In this document: one piece after another, positions 1 to 7,616 of the stretch | Position numbering within the stretch: position 1 is the first letter of the stretch | Layout: each line of letters begins with the position of its first letter | DNA from: Methanothrix sp. | GTDB taxonomy: Archaea; Halobacteriota; Methanosarcinia; Methanotrichales; Methanotrichaceae | DNA: 16,313 bases | Assembly: GCA_028688175.1 (NCBI GenBank) | Contig: JAQTYS010000029.1 | Coordinates: forward strand, 1-16,313 | Direction of reading: 5' to 3' | Translations under genes and position numbers: made by a program | The notes under the pieces: generated by a model | Databases searched by the model: none | What the model saw: the letters and a program-made list of their open reading frames with translations, nothing else | What the model was told of the DNA's origin: nothing

Positions 1-131
1 AAGTCGAACTTGGATTGGGCAACAACGTAGTAGGCGCGGACTGCGTCGAATTCAAGCCTGTGGAGAACCCGAAGGTGCTCTGTGAAGCAGGAAGCCCTGC
101 CCGTTCAGGGGCATGGGAGGAAGTCACTTAG
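1..131 (+). pseudogene. tnpB: 3' end of an IS200/IS605-family tnpB (IS1341-type), partial
   Basis: An open frame enters from the window edge (codons begin at position 3) and stops at TAG 129-131. It encodes about 42 residues including VGADCVEFKPVEN and EAGSPARSG. This resembles the low-complexity C-terminal tail of archaeal TnpB/OrfB proteins, which is encoded across the right end of the element. A hairpin at 94-112 and a GTCAC end at 123-127 lie inside the last codons, as expected for IS605-type right ends, where the guide (omega) RNA 3' end overlaps the tnpB stop. The RuvC and zinc-finger parts would lie left of position 1, so I cannot tell whether the gene is intact or another relic. The assignment rests on the tail and the end structure, not on catalytic motifs. 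Confidence 0.6.
94..127 (+). ncRNA. Putative IS605 right end / omega-RNA 3' scaffold
   Basis: An imperfect hairpin (GCCCTG at 94-99 with CAGGGGC at 106-112) is followed by a purine-rich GGGAGGAA stretch and ends in GTCAC at 123-127. The second tnpB relic in this window (minus strand, 8771-8743) has the same layout: hairpin, GGGAGT, GGTCAC. In TnpB systems the conserved scaffold ends at the element's right end and the flanking DNA supplies the guide. Here the guide would start at 128. The shared layout is visible in the sequence; transcription and function are inferred. Confidence 0.45.
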
Positions 132-169
132 AGTCTTCGGTATGAATAAATCTCGCGCGAAGCCGCGAA

Positions 170-316
170 AAAGATTGTATCTTCTTTGACCGATGGCAAA
201 TGAGCCATAGTAGGCGACTGCTTGCAGGTGCTGCGCAAGAAGCCGCGGAGAGTTCCAGGGAATCCTCTTGCAGTTTGTTCTCAGGATTTCCGTGCTGTCG
301 AGCAAGTCCAAAAAGA
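170..316 (-). pseudogene. Decayed fragment of the COG1202-type helicase gene (C-terminal region)
   Basis: Positions 205-242 match the intact helicase gene at 1384-1422 at roughly 33 of 39 positions, including a shared CTTGCAGGTG block. The likeness continues through 260-283 and 294-315 (about 18 of 22 matches, ending in TCCAAAAAG) against 1440-1503. The matched part of the intact protein is about residues 694-734, which includes the C-terminal cysteine cluster. Read on the minus strand the fragment begins FLDLLDSTEIL, against FLDLLSSADLR in the intact protein. Small indels then break the frame and the cysteines are lost. Weaker likeness continues to about 170. The 68-codon open frame seen here is therefore not a gene. 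Both copies lie in the same orientation, consistent with an old duplication or a decayed paralogue. Confidence 0.7.
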
Positions 317-320
317 TAAA

Positions 321-710
321 TCAGGCAAGAATAGGTCGCAGATCGACTTTGCTATCCTGCAGATCCTTTGAGTCCTCTTGATCCTCCAACCGTTTTCTAT
401 GAAGTTCACAGATGGCATTATCCAGTTCTATGAATTTCAGGACCACCGGGCTTTTCAGATTTAATTTATACATCTTTGCTCTTCCAACTTCTCGCGTCTC
501 ACTTACCAGTCCATTTTTCTCTAAGTTTTCCCAGGCTGAAAATAAGGTAGTTCGGCTGATTCCAGCACCCTTTGCAATATCTGTTTTTGAATAATCGTAA
601 GCCTTGTTGTCCATCAGGAAGTCTAATATCCTGAACACTGGGCTTTTAATTCCAAGAGTCCTAAGGAATAATGTCTCTTCATGATCTTCAGAGTAAGTTG
701 TTTGGTACAT
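321..710 (-). CDS. Winged helix-turn-helix transcriptional regulator
   Basis: A small soluble protein of 129 residues when started at ATG 710. The core reads as a winged helix: FRILDFLMDNKAYDYSKTDI, then GAGISRTTLFSAWENLEKNG as helix 2/recognition helix, then GLVSETREVGRAKMYKLN as the wing. It resembles the MarR/ArsR-like single-domain regulators common in methanogens; the ligand and targets are unknown. ATG 710 is preferred because GGAGGG lies about 11 bases upstream. A TTG at 764 (147 codons) and a GTG at 761 are in frame but have no ribosome binding site. The last residues are charged (DQEDSKDLQDSK). It is divergent from the gene at 857 and they share a 146-base AT-rich spacer. The gene ends at the helicase-fragment relic, so the downstream boundary may mark a rearrangement. 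Confidence 0.75.
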   Translation of the reverse strand: MYQTTYSEDHEETLFLRTLGIKSPVFRILDFLMDNKAYDYSKTDIAKGAGISRTTLFSAWENLEKNGLVSETREVGRAKMYKLNLKSPVVLKFIELDNAICELHRKRLEDQEDSKDLQDSKVDLRPILA

Positions 711-824
711 GATCCGGCTCGCCCTCCATTGGGCATAACTAAATACGAGCTTTTTAAACACCAATTAGTATTTTAGCTAAATAAATCTTTTCATCGATGT
801 ATAAAATATTGAACAATCGATACA

Positions 825-831
825 TTTAAAT
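825..831 (+). promoter_or_regulatory. Candidate archaeal TATA box for the gene at 857
   Basis: TTTAAAT, preceded by GATACA, is centred about 28 bases before ATG 857. That is the distance expected between a TATA box and a transcription start in archaea. No Shine-Dalgarno sequence precedes ATG 857, so a leaderless transcript starting at or near the ATG fits. This rests on position and composition only. Confidence 0.4.
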
Positions 832-856
832 CTCTTTTCGACCATTTGGCTAACGA

Positions 857-1138
857 ATGGCTAAACGCCTTAAAGATTCCGCAGAGATCGGAAAGATAAG
901 AGCCACCATATTTGATAAACTGGATAGACGCGGCAAATGGGGGCCGATTCATACTGGCAAGGAAAATGCCGTGAAGGGCATACCCAGTCATGAATTAGGG
1001 GCCGCTAAAGAGGTTATTGAAGCGGCAATCAAAGATGGATTCCTGAATCTGAAACCTACAAGCTATGGGGATCAGATTTCACTCAACTTCAAGAAAAAGG
1101 AAGAAATCATGGCCATAATCCGAGATCTTTTGCCTTGA
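857..1138 (+). CDS. Small hypothetical protein, winged-helix-like
   Basis: A 93-residue soluble, basic protein. I do not recognise a named family. The pattern of short helices (IRATIFDKLDRRGKWG, then SHELGAAKEVIEAAIKDG) followed by a beta-type segment (FLNLKPTSYGDQISLN) suggests a winged-helix fold, which is inference. ATG 857 has no visible ribosome binding site and may be leaderless behind the TTTAAAT box at 825-831. The gene runs tail to tail with the helicase gene: its TGA ends at 1138 and the opposing stop begins at 1140. It is divergent from the regulator at 321-710, which could control it. Confidence 0.65.
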   Translation: MAKRLKDSAEIGKIRATIFDKLDRRGKWGPIHTGKENAVKGIPSHELGAAKEVIEAAIKDGFLNLKPTSYGDQISLNFKKKEEIMAIIRDLLP

Positions 1139-1139
1139 T

Positions 1140-3581
1140 TCATTCTCCCTCCACCCTCTTCTTCCTCTCGCCCGCCTCTTTCGCCGCCTTCTCCCTTCCC
1201 AGTACCCGCGCCACTGCTTCAATCGCCTCCAGGTAGCGCACCATCTGGTCCAGCCAGTTGATGAGATCTCCCTGGTAGGCGTACATGCCGTACCGGTCCG
1301 AGAAATAATCGATGATTGCCTCCGGGCTCTTGCCCTCCGCCCGCAGATCCAGGATGCGCAAGGATATGCTCTTCTGAACGCAGCCACAGTAGGGCGATTC
1401 CTTGCAGGTGCAGCGCAAAAAGTCTCTGGAGAAATCCATGCAGTACCTCTGCAGCTTGTTATCAAGCTCCCGCAGGTCGGCGCTGGAGAGCAGATCCAAA
1501 AAGGAGCCGTGCAGAGCCCTCTGGGATATCTGCATGTGCAATTTGGTGGAGATGCGCTCGGCATACTTCAGGTACAGCGCCTCAAAACTCTCCAGCTCCA
1601 CCGCCACCTCAAGTGGGCTCTTGCCCTTGCCAAGCAGCTTGACAATGGTTGCCACCTGTTCCGGAGCCAGGAAATGGGCTGCAGCCGCTTCGCCGAGCCT
1701 TGTGGGCACGATGCCCTTCACCAGCCCCGATTTCTCCAGAGACGCGAGGGAGCTGTTCAGGTCATCCAGGCCCACGGTAAGGTTGTGCAACCGCTCCAGC
1801 TCATCTCTTGAGCGCGCTGCTACGGCATTGGCCAGCACTTCTTCTTGCTGCTGCGATTCCTCAAACTCTGGGGCCACATCTTCCATCTGGCCATTGAGCA
1901 GAGCGAGGGCCATCTCATCCTCTGACTCGCTTCGCCCGGAAGAGAAGCGGCGTCCCGGCTCGGCCAGAATGTAGACCAGGCCCTTGTCATGATAGCCGGG
2001 CCTGCCAGCCCTTCCAAGCATCTGATTGAACTCATGGACATTCAGCCACTCGATGCCCATGGCCAGAGATTCAAAGACCACCTGCGAAGCGGGAAAGTTC
2101 ACGCCTGCCGCCAGGGCCGCTGTTGTTACCACGGTATGAATCTTGCCCTGGCCGAAGAGCTCTTCGATCTTCTTTCTCTCCGGGTACTGCAACCCGGCAT
2201 GATAGGCTGCAGCTCCGGGAATGGCATCGGCCAGGTTGTAGCAGTTCTTCCGAGAGTTGGTGAAGATAATGGTCTGACCACGATAGCCCGTAGACGAAGT
2301 CAGGGCCTGCGCCTCCTTGGACAGCTGGCGCAGCAGCTTGCGCTTCTCAGGTCCGGTGGAGAAGATGAGATGCCGCTCGATGGGCACGGGCCGCACCTCA
2401 TATTCGACTAAAGTTGCGCCCAGGCGTTTGGCCAGTGCAGCAGGGTTGCCCACCGTGGCGGAGAGAAAGATGAACTGGGCTTTGGGAGCGACGTTCCTTA
2501 GCCGGGCAATCATGCCTGCCAACCTATGCCCCCTATCCGCGTCCTCGAGCATATGCACCTCGTCGATGACCACTGTGCCGACTCGCCCCAGGCTCTTCTT
2601 GGTGCGAATCACCTGATCTATGCCCTCGTAAGTGCCGGCAATGATGTCGGCCTGAAGGCTCTGGGGAATATTACGCCCTTTCCCCAAGCGGATGCGGCTG
2701 ACCCCTACGCGGATGGAGGTTTGAAAACCAAGCTCCCGGTAGGCACTGAGCTGATCGAACTTCTGATTGGCCAGGGCCACGAGTGGCACCAAGAAGAGCA
2801 GCTTTCCTTTGTTCTCTATCAGATTCTTGACCCCGGCCATCTCTCCGACCAGGCTCTTGCCCGTGGCTGTGGCCGAGACAACCAGCTGATTTCGTCCTTC
2901 CAGGAGGCCCGCCTTCACCGACCTTGATTGGACCGGCAAAAGCCCTTTCAGCCTTTTCTGAAGAAGCTCCCGGAGGGCCTTGGGCAGAGCAATGGACTCT
3001 AAAGGCAGGGTGGGCTCCTCCTTGCTTGCAGGGATGATGTCAAAGCGGGTCAGCTCCGGCTCCAGCCTCTGCAATGAGAGCAAGCCCACCACATCATCCA
3101 GGCATCGTCGCGTCTTCAAGATCCTGGCCAGATGGGCCTTTGCAGCCCTGCCGAGCTTGCGAAAGTCTGCCTCACGAAGCAGCTCGGCAGCCGCGCAGTT
3201 CTCGCAGATGCGTTTCCCCTTGTAAGTTATGGCGTTCTGCTCAACATAGGTGACTCTTCTCTGGCCGAGGCAATGATTGCAGACCTGCACAAACCGGTAT
3301 CCTAGTTGGTAGGACTCCAGAAGCTCGATGAACTTCTTTTCCATTGGGCCGTCGCCGCGGGCAAGGTAAATCGCCCCTGCCTTGCGCAGCATTCGCATAG
3401 CATCCTCGGGAGGAAGAAATTTTTCAGCCTCTTCGCCCTTCTTAACCAGGAATTTGAAGGCCCTGGGCCCCTGTGGCATATCCTTTAGGCGCAGATATCC
3501 CTCAAAAAGAATCTTGCTGCCACTCTGAGGCAGCAGCAGTATGCGGGACCGATCCGCCTGAGCCAGAACCTGAAAAGTCAT
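1140..3581 (-). CDS. Archaea-specific superfamily II DEAD/DEAH-type helicase (COG1202-like)
   Basis: An 813-residue ATP-dependent nucleic-acid helicase. Visible motifs are a Q-like element LLPVQSRS (214-221), Walker A SATATGKS (236-243), DEVH (340-343), SAT (374-376) and motif VI QMLGRAGRPG (520-529). Two cysteine pairs, C101/C104 and C126/C129, form a probable zinc ribbon before the helicase core. A second cluster (C724, C726, C732, C734) lies near the C-terminus. This arrangement fits the archaea-specific COG1202 helicases; the substrate is not established from sequence. The ATG has no strong ribosome binding site and follows the upstream regulator by 11 bases, so it is probably the last gene of the psmB-fttA cluster. 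A degraded copy of its C-terminal region lies at 170-316. The C-terminal tail is highly charged (KAAKEAGERKKR). Confidence 0.9.
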   Translation of the reverse strand: MTFQVLAQADRSRILLLPQSGSKILFEGYLRLKDMPQGPRAFKFLVKKGEEAEKFLPPEDAMRMLRKAGAIYLARGDGPMEKKFIELLESYQLGYRFVQVCNHCLGQRRVTYVEQNAITYKGKRICENCAAAELLREADFRKLGRAAKAHLARILKTRRCLDDVVGLLSLQRLEPELTRFDIIPASKEEPTLPLESIALPKALRELLQKRLKGLLPVQSRSVKAGLLEGRNQLVVSATATGKSLVGEMAGVKNLIENKGKLLFLVPLVALANQKFDQLSAYRELGFQTSIRVGVSRIRLGKGRNIPQSLQADIIAGTYEGIDQVIRTKKSLGRVGTVVIDEVHMLEDADRGHRLAGMIARLRNVAPKAQFIFLSATVGNPAALAKRLGATLVEYEVRPVPIERHLIFSTGPEKRKLLRQLSKEAQALTSSTGYRGQTIIFTNSRKNCYNLADAIPGAAAYHAGLQYPERKKIEELFGQGKIHTVVTTAALAAGVNFPASQVVFESLAMGIEWLNVHEFNQMLGRAGRPGYHDKGLVYILAEPGRRFSSGRSESEDEMALALLNGQMEDVAPEFEESQQQEEVLANAVAARSRDELERLHNLTVGLDDLNSSLASLEKSGLVKGIVPTRLGEAAAAHFLAPEQVATIVKLLGKGKSPLEVAVELESFEALYLKYAERISTKLHMQISQRALHGSFLDLLSSADLRELDNKLQRYCMDFSRDFLRCTCKESPYCGCVQKSISLRILDLRAEGKSPEAIIDYFSDRYGMYAYQGDLINWLDQMVRYLEAIEAVARVLGREKAAKEAGERKKRVEGE

Positions 3582-3592
3582 TCTTTAAAATA

Positions 3593-4381
3593 TTATCCTG
3601 AAGTAAGGTCAATAAGCTCGTACTTCAGGCCCTCCGACTCCAGGCGCGTAAGAAGCCCCGGAATCTGCTCATCCACACTGACGATCACAGAGCTGATGCC
3701 ATGATATGCCGCCTCTACTGCAAACTCTTTGGCTCCAAATATGATGTCCGGCTCGCGCCCCACTTTTCGCAGGGCTACCAATGCTTCGATGCCGAGACAG
3801 CCCACATTCTTCACTCTGGCCAGCTGAACCTTAAGTGCCGACAAATCGACCTTACCGGACCCTCCATTCTGCACTCGAGGCACCTTGCAGAGGATAATCT
3901 TCCCTTCCTCAAGGCTAATCAATCCCCGCAGGTCTGATACACCCACATCCTCTCCGGATAGCGCATCCGCAATGACCACACCGCTTGCCTCTATCCCTTC
4001 TTTTTTATCGGCATATAATAGGCCGCTGCGCATCTCCAGGGATACCCTCTCGCCTTCCGCCAGATCAGCCTGCGCGATGGCCGCCCAGACAGAGACATGG
4101 CTGATAATCTCTTCCATCACCACTCTTGCATAGCGCTTCAGTTCGGCTGCACTCTCCAGCAGCCACTCCACACCCTCTTTGGTGATGCGATAACGCATGC
4201 GTCCATCAGTGGTCACCAGTCCATCCGCTACCAGCTCCTTGATGTACTCGGATATGGCCTGGGGAGTTACACCCATACTCTCTGCTACCTCTTTTTGTCG
4301 AAGGTTAGGCTGATGGGCGGCTATTTCCACAAGAATCTGAAAACGAGAGCTTTCCCGTTTGCTCTGCAGGACATTGGCCAT
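3593..4381 (-). CDS. Archaeal transcriptional regulator with N-terminal HTH (COG1497-like)
   Basis: 262 residues. An N-terminal winged helix-turn-helix is clear: QKEVAESMGVTPQAISEYI is helix-turn-helix and VADGLVTTDGRMRYRITKEG is the wing. About 170 residues of alpha/beta character follow (VIADALSG, LVALRKVGREPDIIFGAKE), probably a ligand-sensing or oligomerisation domain. The overall plan matches the archaeal COG1497 predicted regulators; no effector is known to me. Its ATG shares one base with the stop of the upstream ArsR-like gene (TAATG on the minus strand), so the two are translationally coupled and probably work together. The helicase gene follows after 11 bases. Confidence 0.85.
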   Translation of the reverse strand: MANVLQSKRESSRFQILVEIAAHQPNLRQKEVAESMGVTPQAISEYIKELVADGLVTTDGRMRYRITKEGVEWLLESAAELKRYARVVMEEIISHVSVWAAIAQADLAEGERVSLEMRSGLLYADKKEGIEASGVVIADALSGEDVGVSDLRGLISLEEGKIILCKVPRVQNGGSGKVDLSALKVQLARVKNVGCLGIEALVALRKVGREPDIIFGAKEFAVEAAYHGISSVIVSVDEQIPGLLTRLESEGLKYELIDLTSG

Positions 4382-4929
4382 TAGAAATCCTCAACGTATG
4401 GCTCAATGCGCTGGCCTCTCACAGCCAGTCCCTCTGCTCTTTTAGCCACGCCGCGAATAAATATCTGGCTGAGTCCCAGCTCCCGTGAAAGATTGGATAG
4501 ACTGTTATTACCGCCATTGACCATCTTCTGCAACTTCTCGATCACTGTGCGCAGTTCCTCATCGGACATGAAGGTGAGGCTGATCAGCTCACTTAGGTCT
4601 TCCATGGTAGCTCCGAAGTTGGCCTGCACCCGAGAGTACGTAGAATGATACTCTTTCTCGGGACTTTCGCCTGGCTGCGGCACCCTCCACTTGGTCTCGA
4701 TTAGGCCGCTCTTGCGCAGCAGTGCCACGCTTCTGTGAACGCTTGCTTCGTCGCCGATAAGCGCTGCCAGCTCGCGCTCAGTATGCCATTCTCGACTCAA
4801 TTCGTCAAAGATCTTCTTATGGACATCGGAGCCGAAGGCCTGCAACAAAGGGACCAGATCTGATGGATCGTTTATGATCCGCGTTCTTTTTCCCGTCACA
4901 AAGAACCTCACATTAGTTTTATCGCTCAA
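4381..4929 (-). CDS. ArsR-like winged-helix transcriptional regulator
   Basis: 182 residues. The segment DLVPLLQAFGSDVHKKIFDELS leads into a winged helix (TERELAALIGDEASVHRSVA, then LLRKSGLIETKW). A central helix follows, then a C-terminal segment (SLSNLSRELGLSQIFIRGVA) that reads as a second helix-turn-helix. This resembles archaeal ArsR-type regulators of the COG1777 kind, which I offer as a likely match only. The called start is TTG 4927-4929 with no good ribosome binding site; GTG codons at residues 7 and 11 are alternatives. It lies 30 bases after fttA and overlaps the next regulator by one base. The position suggests a role tied to the proteasome-termination cluster, or autoregulation of it. 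Confidence 0.8.
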   Translation of the reverse strand: MSDKTNVRFFVTGKRTRIINDPSDLVPLLQAFGSDVHKKIFDELSREWHTERELAALIGDEASVHRSVALLRKSGLIETKWRVPQPGESPEKEYHSTYSRVQANFGATMEDLSELISLTFMSDEELRTVIEKLQKMVNGGNNSLSNLSRELGLSQIFIRGVAKRAEGLAVRGQRIEPYVEDF

Positions 4930-4959
4930 ATTTGATAAAGCTTTTGAAGAACGACCTCT

Positions 4960-6867
4960 TCAAATCAGCCTTACAGTCTCCAGATTCATGGGCGCCATAG
5001 TTGGTATTCTGTACCTCTTGTAAATGGAGCTTGCCAGATCGAGGCAGTTACCCTCTTCGCCGTGGTTGGTGAGGACACGACCGGGCTTGGGATAGATGCG
5101 GCGCATGTATTCCATAAGCTGCTGGCGATCAGAGTGCCCGGAAAAGCCGTCCACCGTGGTTACATCCAGATTAATCTTCACGGTCTGGGTCTTGCCCTCA
5201 ACGGATAGGGGCAATTCCTTCCATCCTTTCTGAATGCGCCTTCCCAAAGTTCCCTCTGCCTGGTATCCTACAATTACCAGCGTATTTCTCTCATCCGGGC
5301 CCAGGCGCTTTAGGTACTCCAGGACCGGCCCACCATTGAGCATACCGCTTGTCGCCAGTATCACGCAGGGCGGACCTTCGATTATCTCCGTCCTCTGCTT
5401 GGGTGTCTCCACCTTCACAAAACATTGGGCCAGGAATGGATTGATGCCTTTATGGAATATGAGGTCCCGAAGATCGTTATTAAGGTACTCGGGATAAGTG
5501 GTATGAATTGCGGTGGCCTCGTAGATCATACCGTCCAGACAGACAGGCACCTCATCAATGACCTTCTTTCGGATGGCTTCCTCCAGGACAACCATGACCT
5601 CTTGGCTGCGGCCCACAGAGAAGGCGGGAATGATGACTTTGCCGCCTTTGTTGATGGTCTCTTTGACCACGTTCATGAGAGCTATTTCCGCTTCTTTGCG
5701 GGAGGGTTGGATGCTGTTTGTTCCTCCATAGGTAGCCTCTGTCACCAGGGTTTCTAATCTTGGGAAATTACAGACAGCTGGATCGAAGAGCCGGGTTCGT
5801 TCGAACTTCTGGTCTCCGGTAAAGGCTACATTGTAGAGGCCGTCTCCGATATGAAAGTGGGCTATGGAGGAGCCCAGGATATGACCGGCATTGTGCATAG
5901 TCAACTTGGTATCGGGCGCTATATCGGTTACATCTCCGTAGTTGAGGGTGATGGTATGCTTGAGGGCCTCACGAACCATTGAAGAATCATAGGGCAGTCT
6001 TTTTCCCTCGCGCCCGGCAATCTCAATATAATCCAGCTGCAAAAGCACGGCCAAATCCCTGGTGGGCGGAGTGCAGTAAATCGGCCCTTCATAGCCGTAT
6101 TTGTAGAGCATGGGAACCAGACCCGCATGGTCGAGGTGAGCATGCGTCAAGACCACGGCATCGATCTGATTTAGGGGATAGACCTCAGGCACATAGAGAT
6201 ATGGCGTTGCTGAGTCGTCAGATCCCACATTTACTCCGCAGTCGATGATAATTCGCGACTCGGGCGTGGAGAGAAGCATGCAGCTCCTTCCTACCTCGCG
6301 ACAGCCTCCGAGGGTTGTGATCCGGATCCATTGATCCTTGGAAGCAATATCTCGGTGAATCTTCCGGCCCACCGTTCGCAAGATGCTCTTTCGTTCCGTC
6401 TGCACACTGCGCAGATAATCTTTGATGTTGGCGATGGTCGTCGAGCGTACCGGTGGAGTTCGGACCACTTTGGGTGTCCAGCCGATCAGCTTGGTAATCT
6501 CCCGAAGGGTTGCGCCGTGCCGACCAATAACCAGGCCCGGCTTTTCCGCCTCGATCTGCACCTCTCCTGTCTCGCCGTCAAAGTAATAGTTGGTGAGGAC
6601 CGCTTCTTTGGGCACAACTTCCTGGATCTTGGCTATGGAAATCTCAGGTTCCGCCAATACCTTCAGGTCCGGACGCACCACGACGCGCTTGCGAAGCTCT
6701 TTGGCAAGGTTACGTATGATATCGCCATCGTCCGCCAGTTTCTTGGGGTCGTCGGTATAAATGACCAGCTCCGGACCCTCGAATTCCAGCCCCGTGACAT
6801 TGATGTCCGGAGGCAGCTTGCTCTGCACCTTGCGTTTGAGCTCAAAAAGTACTTCTTCTACAGACAA
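4960..6867 (-). CDS. fttA: Transcription termination factor FttA (aCPSF1), KH and beta-CASP ribonuclease
   Basis: 635 residues, the usual length of the archaeal CPSF1 group. N-terminal KH-type domains include the nucleic-acid loop VIGRHGAT (113-120). The metallo-beta-lactamase core follows, with THAHLDHAG (241-249), HNAGHILGSS and TGDQKF for the two zinc ions. The beta-CASP portion contains PAFSVGRSQE, LATSGMLNGGP, SGHSDRQ and LTNHG. In methanogens this family cleaves nascent RNA at U-rich sites and terminates transcription, associated with RNA polymerase. The start is TTG 6865-6867 with GGATG about 7 bases upstream; no earlier in-frame start exists. It follows psmB by 20 bases and heads a set of transcription-related genes. 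All catalytic motifs look intact. Confidence 0.95.
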   Translation of the reverse strand: MSVEEVLFELKRKVQSKLPPDINVTGLEFEGPELVIYTDDPKKLADDGDIIRNLAKELRKRVVVRPDLKVLAEPEISIAKIQEVVPKEAVLTNYYFDGETGEVQIEAEKPGLVIGRHGATLREITKLIGWTPKVVRTPPVRSTTIANIKDYLRSVQTERKSILRTVGRKIHRDIASKDQWIRITTLGGCREVGRSCMLLSTPESRIIIDCGVNVGSDDSATPYLYVPEVYPLNQIDAVVLTHAHLDHAGLVPMLYKYGYEGPIYCTPPTRDLAVLLQLDYIEIAGREGKRLPYDSSMVREALKHTITLNYGDVTDIAPDTKLTMHNAGHILGSSIAHFHIGDGLYNVAFTGDQKFERTRLFDPAVCNFPRLETLVTEATYGGTNSIQPSRKEAEIALMNVVKETINKGGKVIIPAFSVGRSQEVMVVLEEAIRKKVIDEVPVCLDGMIYEATAIHTTYPEYLNNDLRDLIFHKGINPFLAQCFVKVETPKQRTEIIEGPPCVILATSGMLNGGPVLEYLKRLGPDERNTLVIVGYQAEGTLGRRIQKGWKELPLSVEGKTQTVKINLDVTTVDGFSGHSDRQQLMEYMRRIYPKPGRVLTNHGEEGNCLDLASSIYKRYRIPTMAPMNLETVRLI

Positions 6868-6887
6868 TAGAACACATCCAAAAAAGA

Positions 6888-7508
6888 TTAGAGGAGCTTC
6901 ATAATCTCTGAAAACTCCGGCTCGCCTACCTCCTGGTATTTATCTGTGATTCTGACGAGCTCGATTTTATCGCCTGAAGCGGAATCGCGCTTCATGGCAT
7001 TATGGATTGCCCTGGCAGCCAGCACAGTTCCGTCTTCAATGCTTATGCCGGGCTTGTACATGGCTTCCAGCACGCCGTAGGCTATGGGAGATCCTGAACC
7101 GGTGGCCACGACCTTGCGCTCTTCGATCTGCCCGCCCAACGCATCGAGTGAATAGATCTTGGGGCCGTACCTGTCCACGCCACCCATGACAAGTTGGACC
7201 ATGAATGGATAGTAGCGGCGTGAAGAGAGTATATTGGCAAGCATTGAGGTCACAGCTTTAACGGTCATGTTTTCGCCCCTTTGCATCTTGTAGAGCCTTG
7301 CCTCCACCTGAACCATTCTAACCAACGATTGGGCATCACCTACCGCTCCTGCCGTTGTCAGACCTACCAGGTCATCAATCTGATAAATCTTCTTAGCGGT
7401 GCTGCTGGCTATGAAGCTGCCCATGGTAGCACGGCTCTCCGATGCAAGGACTACACCTCCATCGCAGAGTACACCTACCGTAGTTGTACCTTTGAACACC
7501 TCGACCAT
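6888..7508 (-). CDS. psmB: 20S proteasome beta subunit
   Basis: 206 residues. A seven-residue propeptide (MVEVFKG) precedes TTTVGV, so autocleavage exposes Thr8 as mature Thr1. The other catalytic positions are present: Glu24 (mature 17) in ASESRATMG and Lys40 (mature 33) in TAKKIYQ. Conserved GSGSPIAYG and RDSASGD segments close the fold. The product forms the inner rings of the archaeal 20S proteasome with the alpha subunit, which is not in this window. ATG 7508 has a good ribosome binding site (GAGGT about 6-7 bases upstream). It is the first gene of a minus-strand cluster; fttA begins 20 bases after its TAA. The likely promoter is the TATA region at 7561-7570. Confidence 0.95.
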   Translation of the reverse strand: MVEVFKGTTTVGVLCDGGVVLASESRATMGSFIASSTAKKIYQIDDLVGLTTAGAVGDAQSLVRMVQVEARLYKMQRGENMTVKAVTSMLANILSSRRYYPFMVQLVMGGVDRYGPKIYSLDALGGQIEERKVVATGSGSPIAYGVLEAMYKPGISIEDGTVLAARAIHNAMKRDSASGDKIELVRITDKYQEVGEPEFSEIMKLL

Positions 7509-7560
7509 CTAATTACCTCAACTAAAATCAGAAAACGGACATGATGCTTTTTACGTCTGC

Positions 7561-7570
7561 AATATAAATA
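7561..7570. promoter_or_regulatory. Bidirectional TATA region between psmB and the DUF63 gene
   Basis: AATATAAATA reads TATTTATATT on the other strand, so it can serve as a TATA box both ways. On the minus strand it follows a purine-rich GGAAAG, a good BRE, and would place the psmB start near 7538, a leader of about 30 bases. On the plus strand it would place a start near 7592, about 25 bases before ATG 7617. The spacer is 108 bases. The call rests on sequence and spacing only. Confidence 0.5.
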
Positions 7571-7616
7571 CTTTCCGCCGCCCCACCACCGCATCAGACT
7601 TTCGGAAATATGAAAT

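Noticed and set aside
105..311. 68-codon open frame on the minus strand
   Set aside because: It overlaps the helicase-gene relic and the tnpB end. Its reading follows the helicase protein only at the first residues and then falls out of frame, so it is a pseudogene fragment, not a gene.
1402..1974. Long plus-strand open frames opposite the helicase (also 1079-1564, 1989-2411, 2526-2927)
   Set aside because: They are shadows of a high-GC coding region: serine-, arginine- and cysteine-rich compositions without domains, opposite a protein with all helicase motifs.
6331..6870. 179-codon plus-strand open frame opposite fttA
   Set aside because: It covers the KH region of FttA, whose motifs are clear on the minus strand. 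No recognisable domain is seen.
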